This document shows, piece after piece, positions 34,376 to 47,258 of a stretch of 64,000 bases of DNA; positions within the stretch are counted from its first letter, which is position 1; each line of letters starts with the position of its first letter. Origin of the DNA: Tretioscincus oriximinensis (taxonomy: Eukaryota > Chordata > Lepidosauria > Squamata > Gymnophthalmidae). The stretch lies in contig JAJVDF010000496.1 of assembly GCA_022410635.1 (NCBI GenBank), forward strand, positions 124,001 through 188,000. The letters are read 5' to 3'. The translations under genes and the position numbers were made by a program. The notes beneath the pieces were generated by a model, which was not told the DNA's origin, searched no databases, and worked only from the letters and a program-made list of their open reading frames with translations.

Positions 34376-36174
34376 ATATTGGAAGCTTTTCTATATGTGG
34401 GGAACTTGGACTACTTTTATTTATCAGTATTACTTTTTATTTTGACATTTTATTTATTTATTTACTTAAAACTCCGCCCTATAATCAAAGGTGCCCAAGA
34501 CAACTATCACTTTGTCCCTCACTATCTTCTCCCTCTCCTCATCCAGTGAGGACTTAGATGAGCAGGATCCTGCTAGCCTCTGGCCACAGACAGCCTACAA
34601 GAGGTCCTTGTACTTCAGGCGGGCTCTTCTTTGGCAATCATTGCTGAGGAAGCAGAAAAGTCATGATTTTGCAGCTTGCAGAAAGTAGAAACAAGCACTG
34701 AAAAATGCCCAAGCTTCAGCTGCTCTAAGGAAATAGATATAAATAAGAAGGAAATTCCACAGACAGTTGTACCTGACAATTATCCCAAACCTGTGCATGC
34801 CTATCTCTTTCTTTGTCTAGTGTGCATAACATTCTGTTTTAGTTATTACCCATGTGAGTTCTTGTGTTTTCATTTGTATGGTATGTTGTTAAACACCAGT
34901 TCTTGGGTCTGCATGTCTAAGACTCAAGTTTCCTTTAGTTGTGTTGCCAAAACACTAGGGCTTTTTCATTACAGTTCTATGGCTGAAATAAAGCGTTTCA
35001 GTTTACTTTGTGCTTCTTAAGTTATCCTTGCCTGAGAGACAGGACATTTGCACACTATGCCAATTCATAGAAAGTGAACTTTCTCATCAACCAATGGCAC
35101 CATTGGTTTAGGTTTATGCTTTCTAGACTGAAAAGCAGTATTCAGACTACCAGTTCAATAGCACGGAGCCATCTACCCGTAAAGGTAGGGAATGGTTCCC
35201 AGTGATTAGTCCTCATTATATAAATCTGAAAAAAAATCTTAGAAACCTTTCCACAGGCTACGTTTTTACATTGTTGGAATAAATTTGCATGTAAATCTTT
35301 TCGTACAAATTCCTACAGGTATGGCCTTCTGCATTACCGTTTATATCTATAAATCTAGGATGATTTACACTCAAGACTTTATTTGCCTTATATTATTTAA
35401 GAGTGAAATGCAAAGACATATACAAAATGCAAGGGGTAAAGAATTAAACTGCATGAGGGTCCTTCTCTGAAGCAGAAAATACTCAGCACTTTTTTTATTG
35501 AGAAGAGGGAAATTTTTTGCCATTCTCATCTCTTTTCAAACTGTCCTTATTAATCAAGAGTGTGCTGAGATGGCATTTGAAGACGAACAAGTTCAACATT
35601 TTGAAGGATGCCGTTTTTGCAAAAAAGAAGGGGAAAATAGTCGTTCTGCACCTGTGAGTCAAAATTAGTCCTCAGACAGAAAGTGCAGCAACAACTAAAA
35701 TCGTTCAGGATGCTTGATTTAAAATTCAGAAACCAAAAGGGCAGCATCAAAGCCAGGAGAAAGCAAAATAAAATGCAAAACTACGTAATAGGGATTGGTG
35801 TGATGAATATAATTAGATTAGATTATAGATAATTAGATTAGAACATTCTGTTCTGTTGTAAACCCCTTTGTAGACAATTGCTGGTATATATAGAGCCATA
35901 GTCTACACTGGCATTTGGGTGGGCATGCTGTCCTGAAATAATCCAGGATGAGGCTCAGTGGGGTCAGCCATAGAATGGGATTAAAGGATTATGGGTTTTT
36001 TGTCCTTATGCTTAAATAGGACTTCTATACAATAACCAAAATAAAACTCTGCATCTTCGATGTTTATAGAAAACATTTCACCAGGTGCCATTCCTAAAGC
36101 CACCACATAGAAACCCCCTGACCTTGGGTCCTACTCCCTTTGCTACTGAGATAGTACACCCAGGATGGCATCTT

Positions 36175-36400
36175 AAAGCTTTAAAAAAGGATTAGACAAG
36201 TTCATAGACACCAATAGGAGTAACAGGCAGGATTCCTGATATTCCATTTGCATGGAGTTGAGATCAGGTGAAGATTTTGCCTTCTTCTGTTCCAGACAGC
36301 CCAGCTGCAATTGGTGGGCCTCTGCGTGAGACAGAATGCTGGACTAGATGGGCTCCAGTCCGATTCAGCAGGGCTACTCTTGGGTTCCTATGGCCAGGTT
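36175..36400 (+). mobile_element. CR1-like LINE 3' end
   Basis: 'aaaggattagacaagttcat' (coding end) to 'cattcagcagggctac...' ending 'cttgggttccta'. Its 3' end abuts a 60-bp L2-like piece (36402-36460, minus strand, GPKYLKEHLLPYQPG). Confidence 0.8.
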
Positions 36401-36461
36401 GATATGGGAGAAGATGTTCCTTTAGATATTTGGGACCCAAGACAGTCAGAGCTTTATACAT

Positions 36462-37478
36462 AAGAACATAAGAACATAAGAAGAGCCATCCTGGATCAGG
36501 CCACAGCCCATCGAGTCCAGCATTCTGTGTCACACAGAGGCCCACCAGATGCACCTGGGCAGTCCGAACAGAGGAAAGCAAAATATGCTGCTCCTGTTCG
36601 TGACTCCCTGCAAATAGTATTTCAAGAGTCCTGCCTGTTGCTCCATCCCGGAGGCTACATCCAGACAACTATCTTAGTATCCATTTATACCCTTAGTGTC
36701 CATAAACCTGTCTAGTCCTGTCTTGAAACTATCCAAGCTGTTAGCTACCACTACCTCTTCAGGAAGTAAATTCCACAGGCCGATGACCCTCTGGGTGAAA
36801 AAATACTTTCCTTTGTCTGTTCTCACTTTTCTACCCAACAGTTTTAAGGAGTGCCCTCTGGTCCTTGTGTTGTGTGATAGAGAAAACATTTTTTCTCTAT
36901 TCACTCTGTCGATCCCATGCATGATTTTGTACACTTCGATCAGATCACCCCTCAAACGTCTCCTTTCAAGGCTGAAGAGGCCCAGACGTTGCAGCCTTGC
37001 TTCATAAGGGAGGTGCTCCAGACCCTTGATCATTTTTGTTGCCCTTTTCTGCACCTTCTCCTGTTCCACAATATCCCTCTTGAGATGTGGTGACCAGAAT
37101 TGAACACAGTATTCCAAATGTGGCCTCACCACAGATTTATAAAGAGGCAAAACAACATTTGCTGACTTGTTTTCGATTCCTTTCCTAATTATCCCCAACA
37201 TGGAATTTGCCTTTTTTGCTGCTGCTGCACACTGGGTTGACATTTTCATTGAATTGTCCACTAACACCCCAAGATCCTTTTCTTGCTCGGTCACAGAAAG
37301 CTTGGTTCCCATCAGATGGTAGGAGTAGTTTGGGTTCTTTGCCCCAATATGCATGACCTTGCACTTGCTTAAGTTGAAGTGCATTTGCCACTTTGATGCC
37401 CACTCACCCAATTTCAATAAATCACTCTGGAGTGCCTTACAATCATTTTCAGTTTTCACTACCCTTATAATAACACCT
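36462..37478 (-). mobile_element. CR1-like LINE, 5'-truncated, open reverse-transcriptase C-terminus
   Basis: A 283-codon open frame (36674-37525, minus) carries the region that follows the catalytic centre of a non-LTR reverse transcriptase: KLGEWASKWQMHFNLSKC, KDLGVLVDNSMKMSTQ, SVVRPHLEYCVQFWSP and the terminal LLPEEVVVANSLDSFK. The catalytic [FY]ADD is not present, and the first ~25 codons belong to the flanking L2-like LINE. The 3' end has two or more ACATAAGA (TTCTTATG) octamers at 36463-36482. The absence of stops suggests a fairly recent insertion. It interrupts an L2-like LINE whose halves lie at 37480-37671 and 36402-36460. Not a host gene. Confidence 0.88.
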
Positions 37479-37479
37479 T

Positions 37480-37671
37480 GAATTGGGCTCGGTAGCCAAT
37501 TGGCAGCCAGGGCAGCGTGAGGCATCTAGCTACTGTTTTCTGCTCCAGCTGCAGCTTCTGGACCATTTTCAAGAGCAATCCCAGATACAGCACATCACAA
37601 CAGTCCAATCTAGAAGACACCAGAGTATGGATTCCTGTGGCCTGCACATAACACAGTGAATTTAGACACAT
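37480..37671 (-). mobile_element. L2-like LINE reverse-transcriptase fragment (left half of split copy)
   Basis: The minus frame reads SSRLDCCDVLYLGLLLKMVQ, then LPWLPIGYRAQFKVLL, characteristic of the region before PKYLKEHLL. The sequence resumes on the other side of the CR1-like insertion. Confidence 0.8.
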
Positions 37672-39650
37672 TCTTAAGCTCCCTTAAAATCACACTGACT
37701 TTTAGGGATTACTTAAGGGATGCGTGATCAGAGCCTTAAAGTTAACTCTGAGTCTGCAACCTTTCCCTGCTCTAGTTCCTTTTTCTAGAACTTATCTAAA
37801 GGATGGCAGTCTTTAAGCCAGCAGAATTACTTCCTAAGGCCAGGTATATGAAGCTTTCACACTGAGTATTGATATTAGGGCGACATTCTTCTCTAACTTT
37901 GACTGGCTCTACTTTGAAAGATAATAGTCATTCAAAACCCCTTGTCTCTGCACTTCAGGGGATAAAGTGTCTCCTAGCTTGACTTCTCTTGGAGTCTCCG
38001 CCCCCGCTGAGCGCTGTGCTCAGACTACAAAGCTCATCACATTACCATCTTTTCACAAGCTCATCTACCATTCATTTTCTATTCATGCAACTTCCTTGAT
38101 TCCAATCTCCTCGGCCAGCAGGAACTAAACACCTTCCTTCAAAGTTTCCTTAAAATTATGGTGATTGCTATAGAATTATAATCTCTTCACTTTCAAGTTT
38201 CCTGGGCCCAGATCTGCAAAGGCATATACAAGACCTTAAGCAATATTTCTTCCAAGAGCCAAGTCAGCTTCAATTTTAGGGAAGAGAGTATTTCTTTCTA
38301 GATCGTATCTTCTTTTTTAAAAGAAATTCTTTTTGCAGATAACTGAAAAACTGTTTTAGATAAGAATCTGGAAAAATATCAAGTTTACTGAATCTGAGGT
38401 TGAGAAATTATCTACATACTGCAAAAGAATTGCCACCTTTATCATTTGCTGAAAATATTCTGTTTACTTTATTATTTTATTTTATTCACTCCACTCCATT
38501 TCAGCTTTTCAGTTTTAATTCACAGTGGCAGTGCTGGGAGGTGTATGCTTTTCACATATGCTGCTTTATTAAATCTTGGCTTGAACGGGATTTTCCCGGT
38601 TAATGGAACCAGAAGTGCCGTCATTCATGATGTCATTTCTGACCCCTGCTTCCAGAAAGGGGCCGAAAATGATGTCACTTCAAGTCTCTGCTTCCAGCAA
38701 TGGCACTTTGAGTGGTTTTTATTGTTAACTGCCCTGAGACTCTCGGGTATAAGGTGGTATAAATAAATAAATGAAAAATACTTTAAAAGTGAGATTGTTC
38801 CATAGCTGGAATGATATGTCATGTACTCATGCATTGGATGGAGGGTTAGCAGAGTAATGCTTGATGTTATGATTCCCACAATATGTTGGCCTGTAAAGGA
38901 GGCTGAAGAATGTTTACAATCCCATTACAAATCTGTGGGTATCTAGACATTCATTTCAGTTAATGGCAAGAATCTAACCAAGGAAAACCTGGAAAAATTA
39001 TGGTGATGATTAACCTGAAGATAAGCACACAAGCTGACATTTTGCCAGAACCAAAGAACGCCACGTATATTTAAAGCAACTGAAACCCAGATTGCTTGTG
39101 AAATTGCTGTAAATGCTGACACTATGCACTTCTGCAGGATGCTGACTGGAATGTTGAAAGCAAGCATCACAAAGTAAACAGTATCTTAATTGATGATTGA
39201 CCTACAGGGCAATTCCTAATAATAATAACAACAATATTTACAATAAGGCATACAGTAAATGTAGATTAGGCTGCAGGGAAATGTCTGTATTGATTTCATT
39301 TACTAAAAGGATAAGCAACACTTATAAGTATTACTAAATTTAATAAGCGTTTGCTTTTTTGGCAGCAGAATCACGCATAGACATAGGCTAGCTTCATCCT
39401 CTGGGATCTGAATATCACCAACGAGAACTTTACGAGTAGAAACGTTTAGAAAATAGGACCAAGCTCTGCATGTGTTTGGTAAAACAAACATGCCCAAACT
39501 GAATCTGCTCTTATATATATGAAACACGCAATTATACAGAGTTATATACCTATCTTAGCAGAAAACAGAATTTAAGCAGAATGGCTTATCTTGTTTATTA
39601 CACGTAGCAATAATTTAGCCTTCTTGGCTGAGTGCCACTGCGATTGTACC

Positions 39651-39975
39651 TGTCAGGGATGCCATCCCATGCCACTCCTAACATCATTTTATATATATAT
39701 AGTTATAGACATTGCCATTGACTTCTATTGCGTGTAAATATGTTATATGCTGGTGGATCCACATAGGTCAGTAAAGGGTGGTGCAGATTAATTATGCAGA
39801 AGGAAAAAGAGTCATTGGTTGGGACGTAGTTGAAAGCATTATAAAAGTGAGAAGCCTGGCTAGAGAACTGCTTTGGTTAAGAGTAAGTTGCTGATGTATT
39901 TTGAGCTGAATAATAAAGTTACTTTCGTGTTAACACTTTCACATGCTTTATTGAGGGGTTTAGTTCCAATTGCAA
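39651..39975 (+). mobile_element. LTR-like segment
   Basis: 'attataaaag' TATA box (39837-39847), 'tttggttaagagtaagttgc', then AATAAA (39912-39917). It shares the last two features with 52690-53040. Possible start TGTCAGGGAT at 39651; end not fixed. Confidence 0.5.
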
Positions 39976-40082
39976 AGTAGACTTGCCTATCCAAATTACA
40001 ATAAGGATTGGATGTTAAAAATGAGACAACAAATAAAGCGACCCCACTGAATATTTACAGGCCATTTTTGTACTTACATTAG

Positions 40083-40346
40083 AAACTTGTCCAGTGATCT
40101 ACAAGAATAGAGCATTTGCTTCACCAGCTTCCAACCATTCATCGCAACACTTTGACACATACGTGGGGTGTATGGATTCACAACACTGTGGATCAATGGA
40201 AGCAGTCCTGGTAAACAATGTAGAGTTCTCCTTTTGGTCTTGGACCTGCTTGGCCTGCCCCACATCTGTGATTGGGCAACAAATGGTGTGCACAGTACCA
40301 TGTGTACCATCCACGCTTCTTCTAATTGTGACCAGGAAAGCAGGGT
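40083..40346 (+). other. Unrecognised open, exon-like segment
   Basis: On the plus strand an 'acattag' acceptor-like site is followed by an open frame of about 86 codons with eight cysteines (TCPVIYKN ... SWTCLACP ... TVPCVPS) ending at 'agcagg' before a donor-like 'gtaagc'. The minus strand is also open across it in two frames (134 and 145 codons). I recognise no family. It may be a decayed transposon ORF or chance. Confidence 0.2.
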
Positions 40347-41046
40347 AAGCATGTCCAGAAGATGGCTGTGCAACATCCATGCTTCCTGGGCCATGAGAAG
40401 GAATGCTATTGCATCCAGAGTATGAATGGCAAGAATCAATCTGTCTATGACTGTCAGAGAATGATTCCCAGAGACCATTCTTTGAAAGGTAAGTACAGAA
40501 AAGTACTGGATCTATGCGTGTTACGACTATGAGCACATTAATGCAGTTACATAAATCTGCCTTATGGGCAAGACCCTTTCCATGTAGCTATGCCTCACTG
40601 CTGTGACCTTAAATACAGCTACATGTCCTTGGAAGTGTCAACTGTTGGAACCAATCTGAGTAGTTCTGAGCAAATAGTTTCAGGATAGGTTTATTTCACT
40701 GCTCACTTCTGTGCAGTAAAAACAGTGACATATGGAAAAATAATGACAGAGTAGTAAGCGAGAAAGGTCATTTGGGTTAGGAATAATGAGATTCCAAATG
40801 TCACTGAATACAAAATGAAATAAGAAAATTTATGCTTTGGCAATCTTTTTTATTTATTTTATGGAGCAAGAAATACATTTTTTTAAAGCAACCTTACTAA
40901 TATTTGTATCTGAAATAATATTTTATTCGTTAATATTCAGTGTATTTGAATAAAACTATCAACACTTTAAAAACGAGAGGCACAAAATTATTACTGCGAG
41001 CAACTTGTGCAAACAGATCAACAGTACTTGTAAACATGTTGTCTCA

Positions 41047-41196
41047 GGCCCTGCTGTCCCCACTGAGCCTTATTCTGGGCTCTATCTCGGTACAGAGTTT
41101 GGCCATCCATATGCCAGTTTAGAGAGTGGCATGTAGCTGGCAGGCTCCTATATGGAGATACAGCCCAGAATAAGGCTCAATGGAAACAGGGCTTTA
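41047..41196. mobile_element. Hairpin MITE, 150 bp
   Basis: Inverted ends of about 40 bp: 'gagccttattctgggctcta' on the left against, as complement, 'gagccttattctgggctgta' on the right. Diverged relatives with the same 'cttattctgg' core are at 3990-4090, 11770-11830, 35905-36000, 54630-54790 and 60535-60660. Confidence 0.75.
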
Positions 41197-41329
41197 GACT
41201 ATTGACCTTTTCATGCTTATCTTTATTGATCAGGAAGAGCTCATCCAGATCATGCAATCCACCCCACGATTGGGATGAATTGCTCTTAGACAGAAGCAAT
41301 GCACTGGCTTTGAATAATAAAATAAAAGA

Positions 41330-41475
41330 ATTGTAGAATTGGAAAAGGCCTCTAGGGTCACGGGGTCCAACCCCCTGCCCAATGCAGGATTCACTAAATC
41401 ATCCCAGACAAATGGCTGTCCAGCCTCTGTTTGAGGTTGTGCAAGCTTTGAAATCAACTTCCACAAGCTTCTAAG
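41330..41475 (-). mobile_element. CR1 LINE 3' fragment
   Basis: 'agaattgtagaattggaaaa', 'ggtccaaccccctgcccaat' and 'aatcatcccagacaaatggc', reverse orientation. Confidence 0.8.
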
Positions 41476-41729
41476 GCCAGGAACTCCCATGAGGAACCGG
41501 TGTTGCAAAAGAGCCACATTACCCAAAAGGATCCCTTGAGAACTTGAATCACGTATTATTGTACTAGGCTCTACTCATGAGTTGACAGCCGACTTCTTCA
41601 AATAGAATGCTGGAGTACATGGACCCCGATGAACTGCTTTTAACCAAAACCCAGTGGTTACTGGTCATGGTGACTATGACATCTTTTGAGATGGGAGGTG
41701 ATGTATCCATATAGATCTGTTGGAAGGCT

Positions 41730-41878
41730 GTGTCCCCTTCTGCACTGAATCTTATTCTGTGATAAATCTCAGAATATGGGTCTTATGCCAGGCCTGCCAT
41801 AGTCCGGGCTAGCATGTGAATGGCAGAACACTATTCCAAGATTTATCCCAGAATATGGTCCTGTGCAGAAAAGGTTTG
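41730..41878. mobile_element. Hairpin MITE, ~149 bp, relative of 41047-41196
   Basis: 'ccttctgcactgaatcttat' and 'gataaatctcagaatatgg' on the left answer 'ccaagatttatcccagaata' and 'ctgtgcagaaaagg' on the right. Confidence 0.75.
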
Positions 41879-43867
41879 ACAGCAGGGAAGGGTATGTTCT
41901 TACAACTTTCCATATACAGCTGCCTAGTGCAATGAGACTTCTGGATTAGACAGGCCATTTAATTCTTACATTCATAAATTTTAAAGGGCGTAATTCTTAT
42001 TTTCTATTGACACTTGGTATTTCTAAATGAACTAAAAGACCTTATTTGAGACAGAAAGAATAGAAGATACATTATATCCTTACTATACGAATTGACTTGG
42101 TCTGTGTGAAAAAAAATTAGCTCACTTCTTGTAGATTCTATTGGTAGGAGAGTTTCTGGATAGGTGGAATTCCTATCCAATAAAAAACCAGCATTATCTG
42201 CAGCTTGGCTGTGGTGGTGTGTGCCTAATGGGACCACTGTTTAAAATATATCATTGGTTGGGTTCACCTAGAGTGGCACTTTCTTGAGGGCCAATCAAGG
42301 GCAGTGTTAGATAGGGCAAAGGAGAAAGTATTCAGCAGGGCAAAAATATCAGTAATACAAAGAAAGCTGGCATCTCCCAGCTTTCAAATTTGGAAGACAA
42401 TGGAGGCAAGTGTTAAAATCTACTCTGCAGTAAGGCCTTTGCTCATACACAAGCACAATTGTTGGAAGTGTCACTAAATCCACCAAGGGTCGTGCAGCAC
42501 CCAGAGAATCCCCAGCCATCTGACACCATCTTCCCAGCTCCACTTATCTGATGTGGAACTGGTGAAACCCCCACCCCTAAAGTTGATCACATCATCGCAT
42601 ATACACCCAGCAGTAAAGGTTTTCTCCTCTCCATATGGTACTCTGGAAGCCCAGAATCAGGGCATTTTAGCGGTGTATAGTGACATGGGAGGGTCCAGTT
42701 TGTGCTTTCCCCCACCCCCCCAAGACAATGCCCCTCCATCCCCATCTGAGTATGTCTGTGCAGAAAACGGAGACGAGCAAGAAGAAAGGAAATAAAGTAA
42801 TGATCAGTAAAATAGACAGGCATATAAATAATTTAAAGATAAAACTGAACACCCCTGGTACGCAAAACCTACGACAGGGCTTTCTGCTAATTAACAGTAA
42901 TATGAACATGCTTTCAAGACGGAAAATGTCATAAGTGGAAACATTTAAGATAATCTGGAGTTTAGTGAAGATGATCTGCAAAGCTTCTAACTCATCAGGT
43001 ACAAAATGTTTTCTAATCATTAATTACTTCAATAACTTGATTGCAAAGTGATTGCCGCCAATGAGATACGTGAGATGTAAATCTTATCAGGCAACGATTG
43101 ACCAGCCAGTGTACCCTCTACACCTTTTATTGCTTCATTTCTAGCAACAAACAAATTCCGGTAGACTAAGAAAAAAGACAACATGAAAAGGCTGAAGAAA
43201 TCTGTAGATATCCCTGCACTACAAATAGTACAAATGTCTCTTCACAACCATTATTTCAGAAGAAAAGGATGGACTGATCCTGTCACTTTTTCCCTTTCAT
43301 TTTTAAAAGAAATATTCATTCAGAATTTCCTGTGGGGCTTCAGAATATCCCCCACACATGTACACTTCAGAAAGAAAGACAGGAGAAAAATAACATTCTA
43401 CTCCACAAACTATCTGTAGCCAATCTGACAGCTTAAGACAACAGTATCATGCTTTATGATAATCCTCGGATTCTTGGCATCTTGAATTCCTCAGGCAAAA
43501 AAGAAAGAAATTGTATTTTTTTTAGGACAGACTTCATTGCACTTAATACTGTGGAGTCTTCGTACCTTTTCTTCTTCTTAAAAAAAACTCTTTAAAAATA
43601 TCTGGGGAAAAAAAAGATTGAATCTTTGTAGGGTTTGCTCTGTGTTTATGAACTAAATGTAAATGAATAGAAAACGCTGGTTTAAATATGCTCCTGCTGA
43701 AAATTGACAGAAAAAAAACTAAGAGGATTTTTGCAGAAATGAATTTCTTTGTATCACTTCATGATGAGAACATATTTCAATTTCCAAGGTTGCGGTCACA
43801 CTTTTAGGAGAAAGTCGATTTCAGGAACTGATAGGAGTTTCAGACCTGGAATGGTCTAGTCATGTGT

Positions 43868-44105
43868 ACTATGTGACAGGATCCTGCATAAGTTCTCAAC
43901 TTCCTGCATGTGGTACTTCAGGAATATTTCTGTTGCTCCATTCCAGAGGCTGTATCAAGGAATTGCTGCTAGTAGCTATTTACACCTTTGGCATGCATGA
44001 ACTTTTCTAATCTTGTCTTGAAGCTATCCAAATAGCTAGTTAGCACCACTTCTTCTGGAAGAAAATTCTATAGGCCAGTGACCCACTGGGTGAAAAAATA
44101 CTTTT
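43868..44105 (-). mobile_element. CR1-like LINE 3' fragment
   Basis: 'ttctcaacttcctgcatgtg' to 'cactgggtgaaaaaatactt', the coding end of the TTCTTATG family; the tail is lost. Confidence 0.72.
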
Positions 44106-44659
44106 CCTTTTTAATGCAAATAGAGGTAAAGTGCAGAAAGACCTCTTGTTTTCGCACAACAAGTGTGTGTAAACCTCTCTCATGTGAATAAAAGGAAGGG
44201 CAGACCACAATCTAATGTCCAGATGTGTTAATTAGCCAGAATTGCCCCCTGAGATTACAAAGAAAGAGAAATGAAAGATATGCTTCAGTTTGTAGCATTT
44301 TAAAGGCACTGTACAAGCTGCACAGTTTCTATTTTAACAAGGTCTCATTTACCTAATTGAGAGTAAATTAATTCTATTTGCTTACAAATAATTCCATTGA
44401 CTGCTACAGGAAATCTGAAGAGGGAAATGCAAATTAACTTTGAACTGCCAAAGTTAAGTGAGAAAACACACATCATGCCATTTTGCTCTCCTCTTTCCCC
44501 TGAACGTTTTCTCATTTGTTTCCCCCCATTTAGCTAGCCATTAACTAGGTTCACTCTGTGGGCACCTCTTCTCTCTTGAAAAAAGAGTCAAAAGCACAGC
44601 AGGTCTAGCAGAAGCCCAGGGGCAAGGAAGTGAATGACCCACTCTGTGGTGCTCCAAAG

Positions 44660-44912
44660 GCAGGAGAACAAGGAAGAAGAGTTGGTTTTTATACCCTGCT
44701 TTTCTCAACCCAAAGGGAATCAAAGCAGCTTACATAACCGTCTGTTCTTCTCTTCACAATGGACAACTTGTGAAGTATGTGGGGATGAGAGAGCTCTGAA
44801 TAAATGTGACTAGCCTATGGTCACCCAGGTGGCTTCATGAAGGAGTGGAGAATCGAACCGGGAGACTTCCAGATAAGAGTCTGATAGTCTAACCGCTCCA
44901 CCAGACTGGAAG
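44660..44912 (-). mobile_element. tRNA-derived SINE (second-family head, first-type tail)
   Basis: The left part 'gaagaagagttggtttttat' and 'ccctgcttttctcaaccc' is the first-type tail. The right part has 'ggtcacccaggtggcttcat' and 'gaatcgaaccgggagacttc', ending at a head complementary to 'ccagtctggtggagcggtta'. The best copy of this chimeric arrangement in the window. Confidence 0.82.
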
Positions 44913-45884
44913 TAACTGCCAATGTGGGAAATCCCAAGTTGGGTATCCCTTTCCCCACAGTAACAGTCTTCCAAGATTTCGCCTCCACAATCTGGTACTA
45001 TATATGGCAATCCCAGTATAATCCTGGGTTTTAAGCTCTGTTTGGACACAGCCTAATTGATTTTGCTCAGCTGGAGAAGCAAGATTTGTTTCTCTCTGCC
45101 TTCCAGTCTTTTCATTATCAACCACACAATCACGACGGAAATTAAAGATGCAAATCCAGAGACACATATGATCAGGGAGCACCAGAAACAAGAATGATTA
45201 AGTGCAAACAGCTTCCCCTGACTAACCTCAATGATGAGTCCCTTAAGGTTACCATTCTCATATTCAAATATCAACCTAAGCATAAAACCAGATGTTAGAA
45301 CAAGGATGCATTGTAATGCACCCTTAATAAAATTAACTTCATCGAAATCAACAGGATATACTTAATCAAAAATTGTTTTAATATAATCCAAATTGATCTG
45401 ATCTGAACCAAAGTTTTTGCCCCTGGTTTGCGATTTATAACAACCCAAAATGGCCCTTCCAAATGCCCTTTTAAAATTTCCCATCCTAATTCCATCACTG
45501 CTTTGATGAGTCGGTGTGGATAAAATGCCACAGAATACTCTGCGTTGACTGCATAGACATCTCTGTGCAGCTTTCTTGGCAGAAATATAGTAGTTTCCCA
45601 CTGCCTACTTTTGAGGAAATAAAGGGGATTGAACTGGCAACTCCCTGCTTTTCAAGCTGCTTGAATTACCACTTAATTACCTATCAAGGCTGGTAGTAGG
45701 TAGCAGCCTGGATAGCTTTAAGAAAGGATTAGACAAATTCGTGGAAGCCAATGGTATGAATAGCATTCCTCAAATTCCTAGGAAAAGCATGATTCCTCAA
45801 ATTGCTGCATACAAGGCAAGTTTTCCATAGTCACATCTTATATCTCTCAATCTGCTACTGAGCCAAGTTTAAAGTGTTAACTTT

Positions 45885-46165
45885 AACTTGCTCTAAATAA
45901 CTTGGGCCCCAAATATCTAAGGAATGCCTTCTCCCATACCTGTGCCTTAAGATCTGCAAGGGAGGGCCTCCTGATTGTATCACCGCTTTCAACAGCAAAT
46001 GGAATGGGAACCTGGGGCAGGGCCTTCTCAATGGTTGCCCCCAGACTATGGAATCGTGTCGCCCTTGAGATGTGTCATCGCTGTATTCTTTTAGATCTTT
46101 GAAGATGTACCTCTTTCACCTGGCCTTCCGGTTGAAGAAATGTCATTTTTCTTAACATTTTTAGA
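45885..46165 (+). mobile_element. L2-like LINE ORF2 C-terminal fragment
   Basis: Encodes LGPKYLRNAF, then ALRSAREGLL and GRAFSMVAPRLWN; frameshifted relative to 29784-30150. Confidence 0.72.
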
Positions 46166-46949
46166 AACTGTTTTTATTATCAGTTTTGTATTATAAATAT
46201 TAATTGACTGATGCCAAGAAGCAGTTGCAAGAGATGGAGAAAATCCTATAATTTATTTTTTTCACCTGGAGGTCCCCCTGGTGCTGAAAATACAAAAATG
46301 TGGGTTGGCCCTTTAACCACTGCTACGTTCCCATAGACAGCATCTCCCTAGGGCCATGATGGCCAGTGGGTTGCACATCAGAGGTTCCTGACCCACAACT
46401 CCCAACATTCCATTCCACTCCCAGCACTAGTAAGCCCACTCTACTAAACCAAATGGAATGTTGAGTTGTGGTTCAGGAATATCTGGAGTGTCACCTGTTG
46501 GACATAGCTCCTTTAGGGGGTAAAGAGAATCAATATTCTCTTTTCCTTGAGAGCTGCTTGTATGTTCTAAGTGTCTCTGTCTGGCCAGCAAGACACCAGC
46601 ACGGATCAACAGAATTGAGTAACTACCCAGAAATAGACGGCACTTGCTACCATTTTTGGTGGAACAGATTTGCATAGGAAGGACAAAAGAGCCCGTTCTA
46701 TGTTCAGCGTTCTGTTCATTGATAGCATTTTATAAATAGGTAAAACAGCTTCCGCTGGTATTCTGGTATATTGTGGTGCTTTCTCATGACTTAATGATGC
46801 CATTATGTTGTATGTTGGCCAGATGTTTCCTCAGATGTTCTTATGACCAAAGAAATAGCCATGACATTCTGTGTCCAGGACATCTAGCAAAGGGTCTCAT
46901 AGCGCCTTAGAGACTAACAAGAAAAAGGTAGACAGCATGATCTTTCATA

Positions 46950-47258
46950 GAAGAAGAAGGAGAAGATCTGGGTTCTTATACCCCGCTTTTCTCACCTTTC
47001 AAAGGGACTCAAAGCGGCTTACAAGGGTATTTTTGCCTGAAGGCTCACATTCTATCTTCCCACCAGGCTCTGGTGGTTCTCATGTATCTACTTGCAGTCA
47101 GTTGCAATTTCTTGCAATTCTTGCTTTCGAATAGCTGGGTTGGCTAGAGCTACAGGCTAGTGGAAGGTGCTCACCCCTCCCCACGTCCCACACAGGGCTT
47201 CGAAACCCGATCTCCCTGCTGAGAGGCGAATTCCTAAGCAGCTGAGCTATCCGTGCCA
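46950..47258 (-). mobile_element. tRNA-derived SINE, near full length, inside another repeat
   Basis: Tail 'agaagaagaaggagaagatc' plus 'tataccccgcttttctcacc'; head complementary to 'gcacggatagctcagctgct'. It splits a copy of the unnamed 8370-type repeat (46885-46950 and 47259-47325). Confidence 0.88.

Noticed and set aside
36674..37525. 283-codon frame as a host gene
   Set aside because: Its motifs are those of a CR1-like LINE reverse transcriptase C-terminus and it ends at the LINE's octamer tail.
44427..44434. Octamer ATGCAAAT as an enhancer element
   Set aside because: A single 8-mer in A/T-rich intron is expected by chance; no cluster of supporting sites.
46950..47258. Possible tRNA gene (tRNA-like box A and box B)
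   Set aside because: The head continues into a repeated SINE body found at several other places; no complete cloverleaf.
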